A stretch of DNA of 9,522 nucleotides from an uncultured Clostridia bacterium. GTDB lineage: Bacteria; Bacillota; Clostridia; Oscillospirales; Acutalibacteraceae. Made by a program: the position numbers and the translations under genes. Of this stretch, positions 1-6,145 are shown one piece after another (the stretch's first letter is position 1; every line of letters starts with the position of its first letter). Under the pieces are notes generated by a model. The model saw nothing but the letters and a program-made list of their open reading frames with translations. It was not told the DNA's origin and searched no databases. The stretch is taken from the NCBI GenBank assembly GCA_947628595.1, contig CANRAN010000040.1:1-9522 (forward strand). Reading direction: 5' to 3'.

Positions 1-18
1 TAATAATCCCCCGCTTGT

Positions 19-58
19 TTTCTGTCGATAATAAGAAATTTCTGTCGATAAAATGAAA
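19..58. repeat. Two-copy tandem 20-bp repeat upstream of the recombinase gene
   Basis: Positions 19-38 and 39-58 are adjacent 20-bp units that match at 18 of 20 positions. Both begin TTTCTGTCGATAA and end GAAA. No third copy is visible on either side within the window. The core TGTCGAT differs by one base from the Spo0A box TGTCGAA known from spore-forming Firmicutes. The 20-bp period is close to two helical turns, so two proteins could bind on the same DNA face. The repeat lies 16 bp upstream of the -35 element of the recombinase promoter. Regulation by Spo0A is inference; a recombinase arm site or another operator is possible. Confidence 0.6.
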
Positions 59-74
59 ATCGTATTTATTATCA

Positions 75-103
75 TTGTAAAGGTAATTTGAAAGTTATAT
101 AAT
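75..103 (+). promoter_or_regulatory. Sigma-A-type promoter of the tyrosine recombinase gene
   Basis: TTGTAA at 75-80 is followed after exactly 17 bp by TATAAT at 98-103. Transcription would start near 110, giving a leader of about 25 nt before the ribosome binding site and ATG at 136. A second TATAAT at 104-109 lacks a properly spaced -35 element. Confidence 0.65.
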
Positions 104-135
104 TATAATGAGCAAACTAATTGAGGAGGAAAAAA

Positions 136-1122
136 ATGAAACAGGATTATTTTCGTGAGGCTCCCCCGATTATTCAGGAGTTTCTGGGATATATGAATAA
201 TGTGCGAGGTCGTTCTGATTTATCCGTGGATGAATATTACAGGGATCTGAGGACATTCTTCCGATTTATTATTAAAGAAAAAGGAATGGCACCAAAGGAT
301 GCTGAAATTGACGATATAGATATTTCTTGTGTTGATTTAGAACTTATAAAAGAAATATCATTTACAGATATTTTGCTTTTTCTTAATTATTGCCAGAGTG
401 ATAGGGGTAATTCGGCAGCAACAAGGGCAAGAAAAACATCGAGTCTGAAAACCTTCTTTCACTATCTTACTGTTAAGGTAAATAAGCTTACATATAATCC
501 GACAGAAGCACTCGACTCCCCCAAAAAGCCAAAAATGCTGCCTAAGTATCTGACATTAGAGGAAAGCCTTCAGCTGCTTGAGGCGATAGACGGTGCAAAT
601 AAAGAAAGGGATTACTGTATGATGATTTTCTTTCTTAACTGCGGTATGCGTATCTCGGAGCTTTGTGGTATCAATCTGTCCGATATTAACAGTGAATATA
701 TGCTAAAAATAAGAGGTAAGGGAAATAAAGAAAGAATTCTCTATCTTAATGATGCCTGTGTGGATGCACTCACACAATATCTCAAAGTCAGACCTGTTGA
801 CGGGGTAAGGGACAAAAATGCTTTGTTTATCAGCCGCAAGAACTGCCGTATTACGCCAAAGGGCGTACAATATGTTCTTGAGCGTTATTTGAAAAAAATC
901 GGTCTTGACGGACAAGGCTATTCTCCGCATAAGCTAAGACATACTGCCGCTACTCTCATGTATCAGAAGGGCGGCGTGGATATACGTACACTTCAGGCAA
1001 TTTTAGGACATTCCAATCTGGGTACAACACAAATTTACACCCATGTGGCAGACGAACAGGTAATTGCCGGACTTAAGGCAAATCCGTTAGCGAAAACGAA
1101 AGCGAAAAAAACAAAAGAATAA
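136..1122 (+). CDS. XerC/XerD-type tyrosine recombinase
   Basis: A 328-residue site-specific tyrosine recombinase, which cuts and rejoins DNA through a covalent 3'-phosphotyrosine. The N-terminal SAM-like core-binding domain covers about residues 10-120 and the catalytic domain about 135-315. All catalytic residues are visible: Arg172 (GMRISEL), Lys195 (RGKGNKER), His265 and Arg268 (SPHKLRHT), His292 (LGHSNL) and the nucleophile Tyr301 (TQIYTHV). The tail is lysine-rich. I chose ATG 136 over the in-frame TTG at 121 because the TTG start would absorb the GAGGAGG ribosome binding site at 123-129. The protein is slightly longer than housekeeping XerC/XerD (about 300), with extra residues in the N-terminal domain. 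No phage or transposon genes flank it, so a chromosomal Xer-like role is more likely than an element integrase. Whether it is the dif-acting XerC or XerD cannot be decided from the sequence alone. Confidence 0.93.
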   Translation: MKQDYFREAPPIIQEFLGYMNNVRGRSDLSVDEYYRDLRTFFRFIIKEKGMAPKDAEIDDIDISCVDLELIKEISFTDILLFLNYCQSDRGNSAATRARKTSSLKTFFHYLTVKVNKLTYNPTEALDSPKKPKMLPKYLTLEESLQLLEAIDGANKERDYCMMIFFLNCGMRISELCGINLSDINSEYMLKIRGKGNKERILYLNDACVDALTQYLKVRPVDGVRDKNALFISRKNCRITPKGVQYVLERYLKKIGLDGQGYSPHKLRHTAATLMYQKGGVDIRTLQAILGHSNLGTTQIYTHVADEQVIAGLKANPLAKTKAKKTKE

Positions 1123-1361
1123 ATTATGTGGTACTATTCCCTTAGCCATAGTCAAAAATATATACAAACATGTTACTCCGAAGAATGCTTTACCCTATTA
1201 TTCCCTATTCATAAAATAATTTCTGAAAAATGTATGCATATAATTTATTTTGAAAAAATATTTATAATACACCCTTATATTTAATACAGTAATAATCCAA
1301 GCTTTACCGCTGTAACAAACAGTGATGTGAAAATAATGTCGTAAAGCGGCAAAAAATTGTA

Positions 1362-1390
1362 TTGCAAACATTGAATCATTATGATATAAT
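1362..1390 (+). promoter_or_regulatory. Sigma-A-type promoter of nrdD
   Basis: TTGCAA at 1362-1367 is followed after 17 bp by TATAAT at 1385-1390. The -10 is extended, reading TGATATAAT. The predicted start near 1397 leaves a leader of about 67 nt that contains the second NrdR-like box. The first box starts at the base right after the -10, where bound repressor would block the polymerase. Confidence 0.75.
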
Positions 1391-1437
1391 ACAAGATATA
1401 GCGTTCAGATACGCTGCATAATACATTATATAGCGGT
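1391..1437. promoter_or_regulatory. Pair of NrdR-like repressor boxes before nrdD
   Basis: ACAAGATATAGCGTT at 1391-1405 and ACATTATATAGCGGT at 1423-1437 share 12 of 15 positions, with the pattern ACAnnATATAGCGnT. Their starts are 32 bp apart, close to three helical turns. NrdR, the ATP-cone/zinc-ribbon repressor of ribonucleotide reductase genes, is known to bind two boxes with central ATAT placed an integral number of turns apart. Here they overlap the start site and leader. The outer bases (GCG rather than GTG) depart from the textbook consensus. A 5-bp inverted repeat (AGCGT, 1400-1404, with ACGCT, 1411-1415) also sits here and may be incidental. Confidence 0.7.
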
Positions 1438-1463
1438 ATAAGAATTAAAGCGGAGATGATAAA

Positions 1464-3674
1464 ATGCGTATTATAAAAAGAAACGGCTCAGAAGAACCCT
1501 TTAATATTGAAAAAATTGTCAATGCTATTCGTAAGGCAAACAATGCCACCGAGAACGGAAAAATTACGAATGAGCAGATTGACGACATAGCAGGATATGT
1601 GGAATACAAATGCTCAAAAATGGACAGAGCCGTATCTGTCGAGGAAATTCAGGATATGGTTGAGGAACAGATAATGGCTAAGGGTGCCTTTCAGCTTGCA
1701 AGGAATTATGTAAGGTACAGATATAACCGTTCTCTTATACGTTCTTCAAATACGACCGACAATAAGATACTGAGTCTTATCGAATGTAATAATGAGGAGG
1801 CAAAGCAGGAAAACTCAAATAAAAATCCCACAGTAAACAGTGTTCAAAGGGATTATATGGCAGGAGAGGTCAGCAAGGACCTCACAAGAAGACTTCTTCT
1901 GCCCCAGGATATAGTTGAGGCACATGAAAAGGGTTTAATACATTTTCATGATGCGGATTATTTTGCTCAGCATATGCACAACTGTGACCTTGTAAATCTT
2001 GAGGATATGCTGCAAAATGGCACAGTCATAAGTGAAACACTTATTGAAAAGCCGCATAGTTTTTCGACCGCCTGTAACATAGCGACACAAATTATAGCCC
2101 AAGTTGCGAGCAATCAATATGGCGGTCAGAGTATAAGTCTCACCCACCTTGCCCCGTTTGTACAGATATCACGTGAAAAAATAAAAAAGGAATTTATGGC
2201 GGAGATTGAAAAAATGGGTGTGGTTATACCACAAGAGACCATTGATAATATAGTTGAGGAACGTCTTAAGAAAGAGATAACTAAGGGTGTTCAGACAATA
2301 CAGTATCAGGTTGTCACACTTCTTACAACTAACGGACAGGCTCCGTTTGTAACCGTATTCATGTATCTGAATGAGGCAAAGGACGAAAGAGAAAAAAAGG
2401 ATCTTGCTATGATAATCGAGGAAACTCTTCGCCAACGTTGCACAGGTGTAAAAAACGAAGCCGGAGTATGGATAACTCCCGCATTTCCGAAACTTATATA
2501 TGTTCTTGAGGATGATAATATACACGAGGGTGATCCCTATTATTACCTCACGGAGCTTGCAGCTAAATGTACCGCTAAACGTATGGTTCCGGATTATATA
2601 TCGGAAAAAGTAATGCTGAAAAATAAGATTGATAAAAATGGAGATGGTCACTGCTATACCTGTATGGGCTGCCGCAGTTTCCTTACCCCCTATATTGATG
2701 AAGGCGGAAAGCCGAAGTACTACGGACGATTCAATCAGGGTGTTGTAACCGTAAACCTTGTAGATATCGGTCTTAGTGCAAACAAAAATATGACCGTTTT
2801 TTGGAAGATATTTGACGAACGTATGGAGCTTTGTCACCGTGCACTGAGATGTCGTCACGAAAGACTCAAGGGCACATTTTCGGATGCAGCGCCGATACTG
2901 TGGCAGTATGGGGCAATTTCAAGGCTGAAAAAGGGCGAAACAATAGATAAGCTTCTCTATGGCGGTTATTCCACCCTATCTCTTGGCTACGCCGGATTGT
3001 GGGAGTGTGTATATAGTCTTATTGGTAAAAAGCTTACTGATGAGGAAGGAAAGAAACTCGGTCTTGAGATAATGAAGAAACTCAATGAGTATTGTGCAAA
3101 ATGGAAGGCTGAGGAAAATATAGATTACAGTATATATGGTACTCCGCTTGAGAGCACAACCTACAAGTTTGCCAAATGTCTGCAAAAGAGATTTGGCGTT
3201 ATAAAGGGAATAACAGACAAAAACTATATCACAAACAGCTACCATGTTCATGTAACCGAAAAAATAAGCGCATTTGACAAACTTAAGCTTGAATCCGAAT
3301 TTCAGACGCTTTCCCCCGGCGGGGCAATTTCCTACGTTGAAGTGCCGGATATGCAGCAGAATATCCCCGCTGTTATGCAGGTTATCAAATTCATATATGA
3401 TAACATTATGTATGCAGAGCTTAATACAAAAAGTGATTTCTGTCAGGTATGCGGCTACAACGGAGAAATTCAGATTGTTAAGGATGATAACGGCAAGCTT
3501 ATATGGAAATGTCCGAGTTGTGGAAATACGGATCAAAATAAGATGAATGTTGCAAGAAGAACCTGTGGATATATTGGAACTCAATTTTGGAATCAAGGAA
3601 GAACACAGGAGATTAAGGAAAGAGTTCTGCACCTTTCAAATTCAGCACTTGCTGATAAACAGACAGTATCATAA
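1464..3674 (+). CDS. nrdD: Anaerobic (class III) ribonucleoside-triphosphate reductase
   Basis: A full-length, 736-residue class III ribonucleotide reductase that reduces ribonucleoside triphosphates to dNTPs in the absence of oxygen. Residues 1 to about 93 form an ATP-cone (allosteric overall-activity site), starting MRIIKRNGS. The catalytic ten-stranded barrel follows, with Cys204 in a STACNIATQ segment and Cys403 in CMGCRSF; the latter is the likely thiyl-radical cysteine by family knowledge. Near the C-terminus, CQVCG (Cys660, 663) and CPSCG (Cys683, 686) form the structural zinc site. The glycyl radical is Gly702 in RRTCGYIG, oxygen-labile in this family. ATG 1464 has GGAGATGA just upstream. 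NrdG, encoded downstream, would install the radical. Likely repressed by NrdR through the boxes at 1391-1437. Presence of Cys204 suggests the formate-dependent subclass, but that assignment needs an alignment. Confidence 0.97.
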   Translation: MRIIKRNGSEEPFNIEKIVNAIRKANNATENGKITNEQIDDIAGYVEYKCSKMDRAVSVEEIQDMVEEQIMAKGAFQLARNYVRYRYNRSLIRSSNTTDNKILSLIECNNEEAKQENSNKNPTVNSVQRDYMAGEVSKDLTRRLLLPQDIVEAHEKGLIHFHDADYFAQHMHNCDLVNLEDMLQNGTVISETLIEKPHSFSTACNIATQIIAQVASNQYGGQSISLTHLAPFVQISREKIKKEFMAEIEKMGVVIPQETIDNIVEERLKKEITKGVQTIQYQVVTLLTTNGQAPFVTVFMYLNEAKDEREKKDLAMIIEETLRQRCTGVKNEAGVWITPAFPKLIYVLEDDNIHEGDPYYYLTELAAKCTAKRMVPDYISEKVMLKNKIDKNGDGHCYTCMGCRSFLTPYIDEGGKPKYYGRFNQGVVTVNLVDIGLSANKNMTVFWKIFDERMELCHRALRCRHERLKGTFSDAAPILWQYGAISRLKKGETIDKLLYGGYSTLSLGYAGLWECVYSLIGKKLTDEEGKKLGLEIMKKLNEYCAKWKAEENIDYSIYGTPLESTTYKFAKCLQKRFGVIKGITDKNYITNSYHVHVTEKISAFDKLKLESEFQTLSPGGAISYVEVPDMQQNIPAVMQVIKFIYDNIMYAELNTKSDFCQVCGYNGEIQIVKDDNGKLIWKCPSCGNTDQNKMNVARRTCGYIGTQFWNQGRTQEIKERVLHLSNSALADKQTVS

Positions 3675-3697
3675 GTAAAATACAATTATAGAATTCC

Positions 3698-3724
3698 ACC
3701 CCCGATACCTGATGTGTCGGGGGT
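3698..3724 (+). terminator. GC-rich hairpin between nrdD and nrdG
   Basis: ACCCCCGA at 3698-3705 pairs with TCGGGGGT at 3717-3724. The stem extends inward by three more pairs (one G-U), leaving a 5-nt loop. The sequence after it (AATATTGTG) has no T run, so it is a poor intrinsic terminator. Partial termination, or protection of the nrdD mRNA 3' end after processing, would lower nrdG output relative to nrdD. That function is inferred; the stem itself is plain in the sequence. Confidence 0.5.
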
Positions 3725-3736
3725 AATATTGTGAAA

Positions 3737-3750
3737 TACAGAAATCTGTA
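3737..3750. promoter_or_regulatory. 14-bp palindrome upstream of the nrdG ribosome binding site
   Basis: TACAGA and TCTGTA flank a 2-bp centre, giving perfect 6-bp arms a few bases before the GAGGCG that likely serves as nrdG ribosome binding site (about 3754-3759). It could be an operator or a tiny RNA hairpin affecting nrdG translation. No protein family is recognised, and chance is possible for a short AT-rich palindrome. Confidence 0.3.
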
Positions 3751-3767
3751 AAAGAGGCGAAAATTAT

Positions 3768-4295
3768 ATGCATATTGGAGAAATAATTACAACTGATTGT
3801 GCAAACGGTATTGGAATAAGGTTAAGTGTATTTGTTTCAGGATGTACTAACCACTGCAAGGGCTGTTTCCAGCCGCAGACATGGGATTTTGAATACGGGG
3901 AGCGATATACACAGGAACACGAGGACTATATAATAAATGAATTATCCAAAAGCTATTATGACGGTCTTACGATACTCGGCGGAGAACCGTTTGAGCATTC
4001 AAATCAAAGGGAGATAGTGGGACTTATCCACAGGGTAAAATCTGAGCTACCGGACAGAAATATATGGATATATACCGGCTTTACATATGAAAAGGATTTA
4101 ATCCCCGGCGGTTGTCGCTATATTGAGTGTACAGATGAAATACTTGACAGTATAGATATACTTGTTGACGGACGCTTTGTAGAGGAACTTCGCAACATTT
4201 CTCTTAATTTCAGGGGATCGGAAAATCAGCGAATAATTGATATGAGGGAAACAAGAAAAAGCGGAAATATAATTCTATCTCCGCTTAATGATTAA
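3768..4295 (+). CDS. nrdG: Anaerobic ribonucleotide reductase activating enzyme (radical SAM)
   Basis: A 175-residue radical-SAM activase. It uses a [4Fe-4S] cluster and S-adenosylmethionine to abstract a hydrogen from the NrdD glycine (Gly702 here), creating the glycyl radical. The cluster motif is Cys26-x3-Cys30-x2-Cys33 (GCTNHCKGC), the spacing known for NrdG. The SAM-binding GGEP lies at 71-74, and family signatures YTGFTYE (about 102-108), DILVDGRF (about 130-137) and FRGSENQRIID (about 148-158) are intact. Length is normal for NrdG. It follows nrdD by 93 bp without a clear promoter of its own, so cotranscription is likely. The ribosome binding site is modest (GAGGCG, 8 nt upstream of ATG). 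Its last codons overlap the inverted repeat that probably terminates the opposing regulator gene. Confidence 0.96.
   Translation: MHIGEIITTDCANGIGIRLSVFVSGCTNHCKGCFQPQTWDFEYGERYTQEHEDYIINELSKSYYDGLTILGGEPFEHSNQREIVGLIHRVKSELPDRNIWIYTGFTYEKDLIPGGCRYIECTDEILDSIDILVDGRFVEELRNISLNFRGSENQRIIDMRETRKSGNIILSPLND
4256..4286 (-). terminator. Intrinsic terminator of the AraC-type regulator, inside the nrdG 3' end
   Basis: AAGCGGA at 4259-4265 is the exact reverse complement of TCCGCTT at 4280-4286. After one mismatch, three inner A-T pairs close a 6-nt loop. Read on the minus strand, the stem runs into TTTTT, C, TT, as expected of a rho-independent terminator 11 nt beyond the regulator's stop codon. 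On the plus strand no T run follows directly. The whole element lies within nrdG codons, about 7 to 39 bp before its stop. Confidence 0.65.
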
Positions 4296-4297
4296 TA

Positions 4298-5185
4298 TTA
4301 TGATTTTTTGAAAGACTTTCTGTATGAAAGAGGTGTACATCCGTATTTACGCTTGAACATTCGGTTATAATAGCTTTGTTCGGAAAATCCACAGCATTGA
4401 GCTACCTGAGATAAAGATTTACCTGTTTCCGCTAACATATAACAGCTTTCCTTGAGCCTGTAATCCGTTAGAAAGCTTATCGGCGATTGTGAGAGGTATT
4501 GTAGAAACATCTTGCAGCATTTACTTCTGCTTATATGTCCGGAGGCGGCAATCTGATCCAATGTTATTTTTTCCGCAAAATGATCATATATAAAGGTCAT
4601 CATATTCCTTTGAATTTCTAAATCGGTATCAGACAACGATACGTACACTGAATCGGGGAAGTTGTAGTTTTTACATATTACTTTGAAAAGTCTGCATACA
4701 AATGACAGTATATCAAGCTCATAAAATTTTTGCTTTTCATTATACGCACTGACAATCAAGTCAATAAGGTCAGAGATATCCTTGTTTTCTCTGCTGCTCC
4801 CGAAATAAACATAAAAGTGTATTCCCATATCCCTCAGAAACCGTTCGATTACACTGTTCCTCGGCATTGTAGATAGGAATATTCTTGGGTGGATCTGAAT
4901 TATACGGTAATGACAGTCGTTGCTTTCTGTATAATTTAAGTGAAATTGTCTGGCGTTTATGTAAATTATATCCCCTGCCTCGAGTTCGGTATCATACCCG
5001 TTTACTCTGCTTATCATCTTGCCGTTAAGAACCTGTAATATTTCAATATCGTCATGCCAATGTGCAAGCATTTTATCACCCGGATATGTGGAGAATGTAC
5101 CTTCCTCGATATGTACGGGAAAATCATAGCTGTTGTAATCGAAACTATATTCTACTGTCCTATCATTATCCAATAATTTTATCAT
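4298..5185 (-). CDS. AraC-family transcriptional regulator with cupin sensor domain
   Basis: A 295-residue cytoplasmic regulator of typical AraC/XylS length. The N-terminal half is a cupin-like sensor: HWHDDIEIL (His42, His44, Glu48), LEAGDIIYI at 68-76 and His82. The C-terminal DNA-binding domain has two helix-turn-helix units. The first is at about 206-230 (ITLDQIAASGHISRSKCCKMF) and the second at about 257-280, followed by the family ending GCTPLSYRKS. The start ATG (5185-5183) has AGAGGT upstream on the minus strand. It ends 2 bp from nrdG (tail to tail) and is divergent from the rubrerythrin gene with 109 bp between the start codons, so it may control that gene, itself, or something elsewhere. 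Members of this family often sense sugars, but no sugar transport or hydrolase gene is nearby, so the ligand is unknown. Confidence 0.92.
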   Translation of the reverse strand: MIKLLDNDRTVEYSFDYNSYDFPVHIEEGTFSTYPGDKMLAHWHDDIEILQVLNGKMISRVNGYDTELEAGDIIYINARQFHLNYTESNDCHYRIIQIHPRIFLSTMPRNSVIERFLRDMGIHFYVYFGSSRENKDISDLIDLIVSAYNEKQKFYELDILSFVCRLFKVICKNYNFPDSVYVSLSDTDLEIQRNMMTFIYDHFAEKITLDQIAASGHISRSKCCKMFLQYLSQSPISFLTDYRLKESCYMLAETGKSLSQVAQCCGFSEQSYYNRMFKRKYGCTPLSYRKSFKKS

Positions 5186-5211
5186 GTTGTACCTCTAAAA
5201 TAAGATAATAC

Positions 5212-5241
5212 AAAATATTTGCTAATATTATACTATATTTT
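5212..5241. promoter_or_regulatory. Nested dyad in the regulator/rubrerythrin divergent promoter region
   Basis: Two inverted repeats share the same centre: AAAATAT (5212-5218) with ATATTTT (5235-5241), and the inner palindrome TAATATTA (5223-5230). The inner part overlaps TATAAT on the minus strand (5232-5227), a likely -10 of the regulator gene. The plus strand has TATAAT at 5257-5262, a likely rubrerythrin -10, but only TATATT where its -35 should be, overlapping the right arm. An operator that represses one gene and activates the other is plausible but inferred; the region is very AT-rich, so chance symmetry is a real alternative. It does not match the PerR box. Confidence 0.35.
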
Positions 5242-5294
5242 AATAAAAAAATCTACTATAATACCAATAAAATTATACTTTGGGGGTAATAATT

Positions 5295-5942
5295 ATGAAA
5301 TTTGTATGTCAGGTATGCGGATATGTTTACGAGGGAGATAAGCCGGTTGACCAATGTCCGCAGTGCAAGCAGAACGGAAAATTCAAGGCAGTCGAGGAGA
5401 AAAAGACAAATCCCTATGCCGGAACACAGACGGAAAAGAACCTTGAGGCGGCCTTTGCCGGAGAATCACAAGCAAGAAATAAATATACCTATTTTGCTTC
5501 AGTTGCCAAAAAAGAGGGATATGAGCAAATTTCTGCACTTTTCCTTAAAACCGCCGATAATGAAAAGGAACACGCCAAGATGTGGTTCAAGGAGCTTAAG
5601 GGAATAGGTAATACAGCAGAAAACCTTGCGGCTGCCGCTGACGGTGAGAATTACGAATGGACAGATATGTATGAGGGATTTGCCGTGACAGCGGAAAAGG
5701 AAGGATTTACGGAGCTTGCAGCAAAATTCCGTGCTGTCGGAGAAATTGAAAAGCACCATGAGGAGCGTTACCGTGCATTACTGAAAAATGTTGAAATGCA
5801 GCAGGTATTTGAAAAGAGCGAGGTCAAGATATGGGAATGCCGCAACTGTGGTCATATAGTAGTTGGAACAAAAGCTCCGGATGTTTGCCCGGTATGTGCA
5901 CATCCGCAAAGCTACTTTGAAGTTCATGCCGAAAACTATTAA
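5295..5942 (+). CDS. Rubrerythrin with rubredoxin-like domains at both ends
   Basis: A 215-residue diiron protein that in this family reduces hydrogen peroxide to water in anaerobes, with electrons passing through a rubredoxin-type iron centre. An N-terminal rubredoxin-like knuckle has Cys5, 8, 21 and 24. The ferritin-like domain at about 45-170 carries likely iron ligands Glu57 (GESQAR), Glu90 and His93 (NEKEHA), Glu121 and Asp124 (YEWTDMY), and Glu152 and His155 (EKHHEER). A C-terminal knuckle has Cys182, 185, 198 and 201. Classical rubrerythrin has only the C-terminal domain and reverse rubrerythrin only the N-terminal one; here both have Cys-x2-Cys-x12-Cys-x2-Cys spacing. Asp124 stands where the Desulfovibrio protein has a Glu. 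I chose ATG 5295 because GGGGG at 5282-5286 lies 8 nt upstream; the TTG at 5280 overlaps that site. It is divergent from the AraC-type regulator and ends at a downstream terminator. Confidence 0.94.
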   Translation: MKFVCQVCGYVYEGDKPVDQCPQCKQNGKFKAVEEKKTNPYAGTQTEKNLEAAFAGESQARNKYTYFASVAKKEGYEQISALFLKTADNEKEHAKMWFKELKGIGNTAENLAAAADGENYEWTDMYEGFAVTAEKEGFTELAAKFRAVGEIEKHHEERYRALLKNVEMQQVFEKSEVKIWECRNCGHIVVGTKAPDVCPVCAHPQSYFEVHAENY

Positions 5943-6092
5943 TGGTATCCATAATATGAAATTAGGATTAGAAATAGCAGGATGTAGCGTTACCTAACTC
6001 ACCATCTAAACGGGTTTGTCGGTGGTTATTATAACTTTTAATAGAAGAGTTTATATTGGCAGGCAAGTTAAAACCAACATGAAAACAGAATT
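5943..6092 (+). other. Non-coding region after the rubrerythrin gene
   Basis: No gene is supported in these 150 bp. A possible hairpin lies at about 6001-6026, where ACCATC pairs with GGTGGT (one G-U) around an inner AAA/TTT pairing. It is followed by TTATTATAAC rather than a clean T run, so it is at best a weak first terminator or RNA 3' structure. The local base composition is less AT-rich than other spacers here. No known riboswitch, tRNA or small RNA is recognised. Confidence 0.35.
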
Positions 6093-6131
6093 AAAATGCG
6101 GCATTTCCATAAACAGGACTGCCGCATTTTT
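6093..6131. terminator. Bidirectional intrinsic terminator between rubrerythrin and the DUF4317-type gene
   Basis: AAAATGCGGCA at 6093-6103 pairs perfectly with TGCCGCATTTT at 6120-6130 around a 16-nt loop. The plus strand ends in five T (6127-6131), and the minus strand reads TTTTAATT after the stem. It therefore can end the rubrerythrin transcript from the left and the minus-strand gene whose stop is at 6146. Confidence 0.85.
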
Positions 6132-6145
6132 CGATACAATTATCA

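Larger units (their letters stand above)
1123..1463. other. AT-rich intergenic region between the recombinase gene and nrdD
   Basis: This 341-bp region holds no convincing gene. No intrinsic terminator is visible after the recombinase stop. GCTTTAC occurs directly at 1187-1193 and 1301-1307 and inverted (GTAAAGC) at 1341-1347; the last two could form a 7-bp stem with a 33-nt loop. The right end, from 1362, carries the nrdD promoter and two NrdR-like boxes, listed separately. A 52-codon open frame at 1126-1284 lacks a ribosome binding site and is not called. Confidence 0.6.

Noticed and set aside
121..135. TTG start adding five residues to the recombinase
   Set aside because: The added codons are the GAGGAGG ribosome binding site for ATG 136.
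1126..1284. 52-codon open frame starting 4 bp after the recombinase stop
   Set aside because: No ribosome binding site, odd Tyr/His/Cys/Ile-rich composition and no recognisable family. A frame of this length can arise by chance.
2169..2858. 229-codon minus-strand open frame inside nrdD
   Set aside because: It lies entirely within the intact, well-recognised nrdD coding region and encodes a low-plausibility Ile/Tyr/Cys-rich product; a shadow frame.
2976..3632. 218-codon minus-strand open frame inside nrdD
   Set aside because: Opposite-strand shadow of the conserved NrdD C-terminal region with no protein-family features.
5257..5277. TATAAT/ATTATA inverted repeat considered as a PerR box
   Set aside because: The 9-bp spacing between arms does not fit the 15-bp PerR consensus, and the left arm is simply the likely -10 element.
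5280..5294. TTG start adding five residues to rubrerythrin
   Set aside because: It overlaps the GGGGG ribosome binding site of ATG 5295, and the family N-terminus MKFVCQVCGY begins at that ATG.
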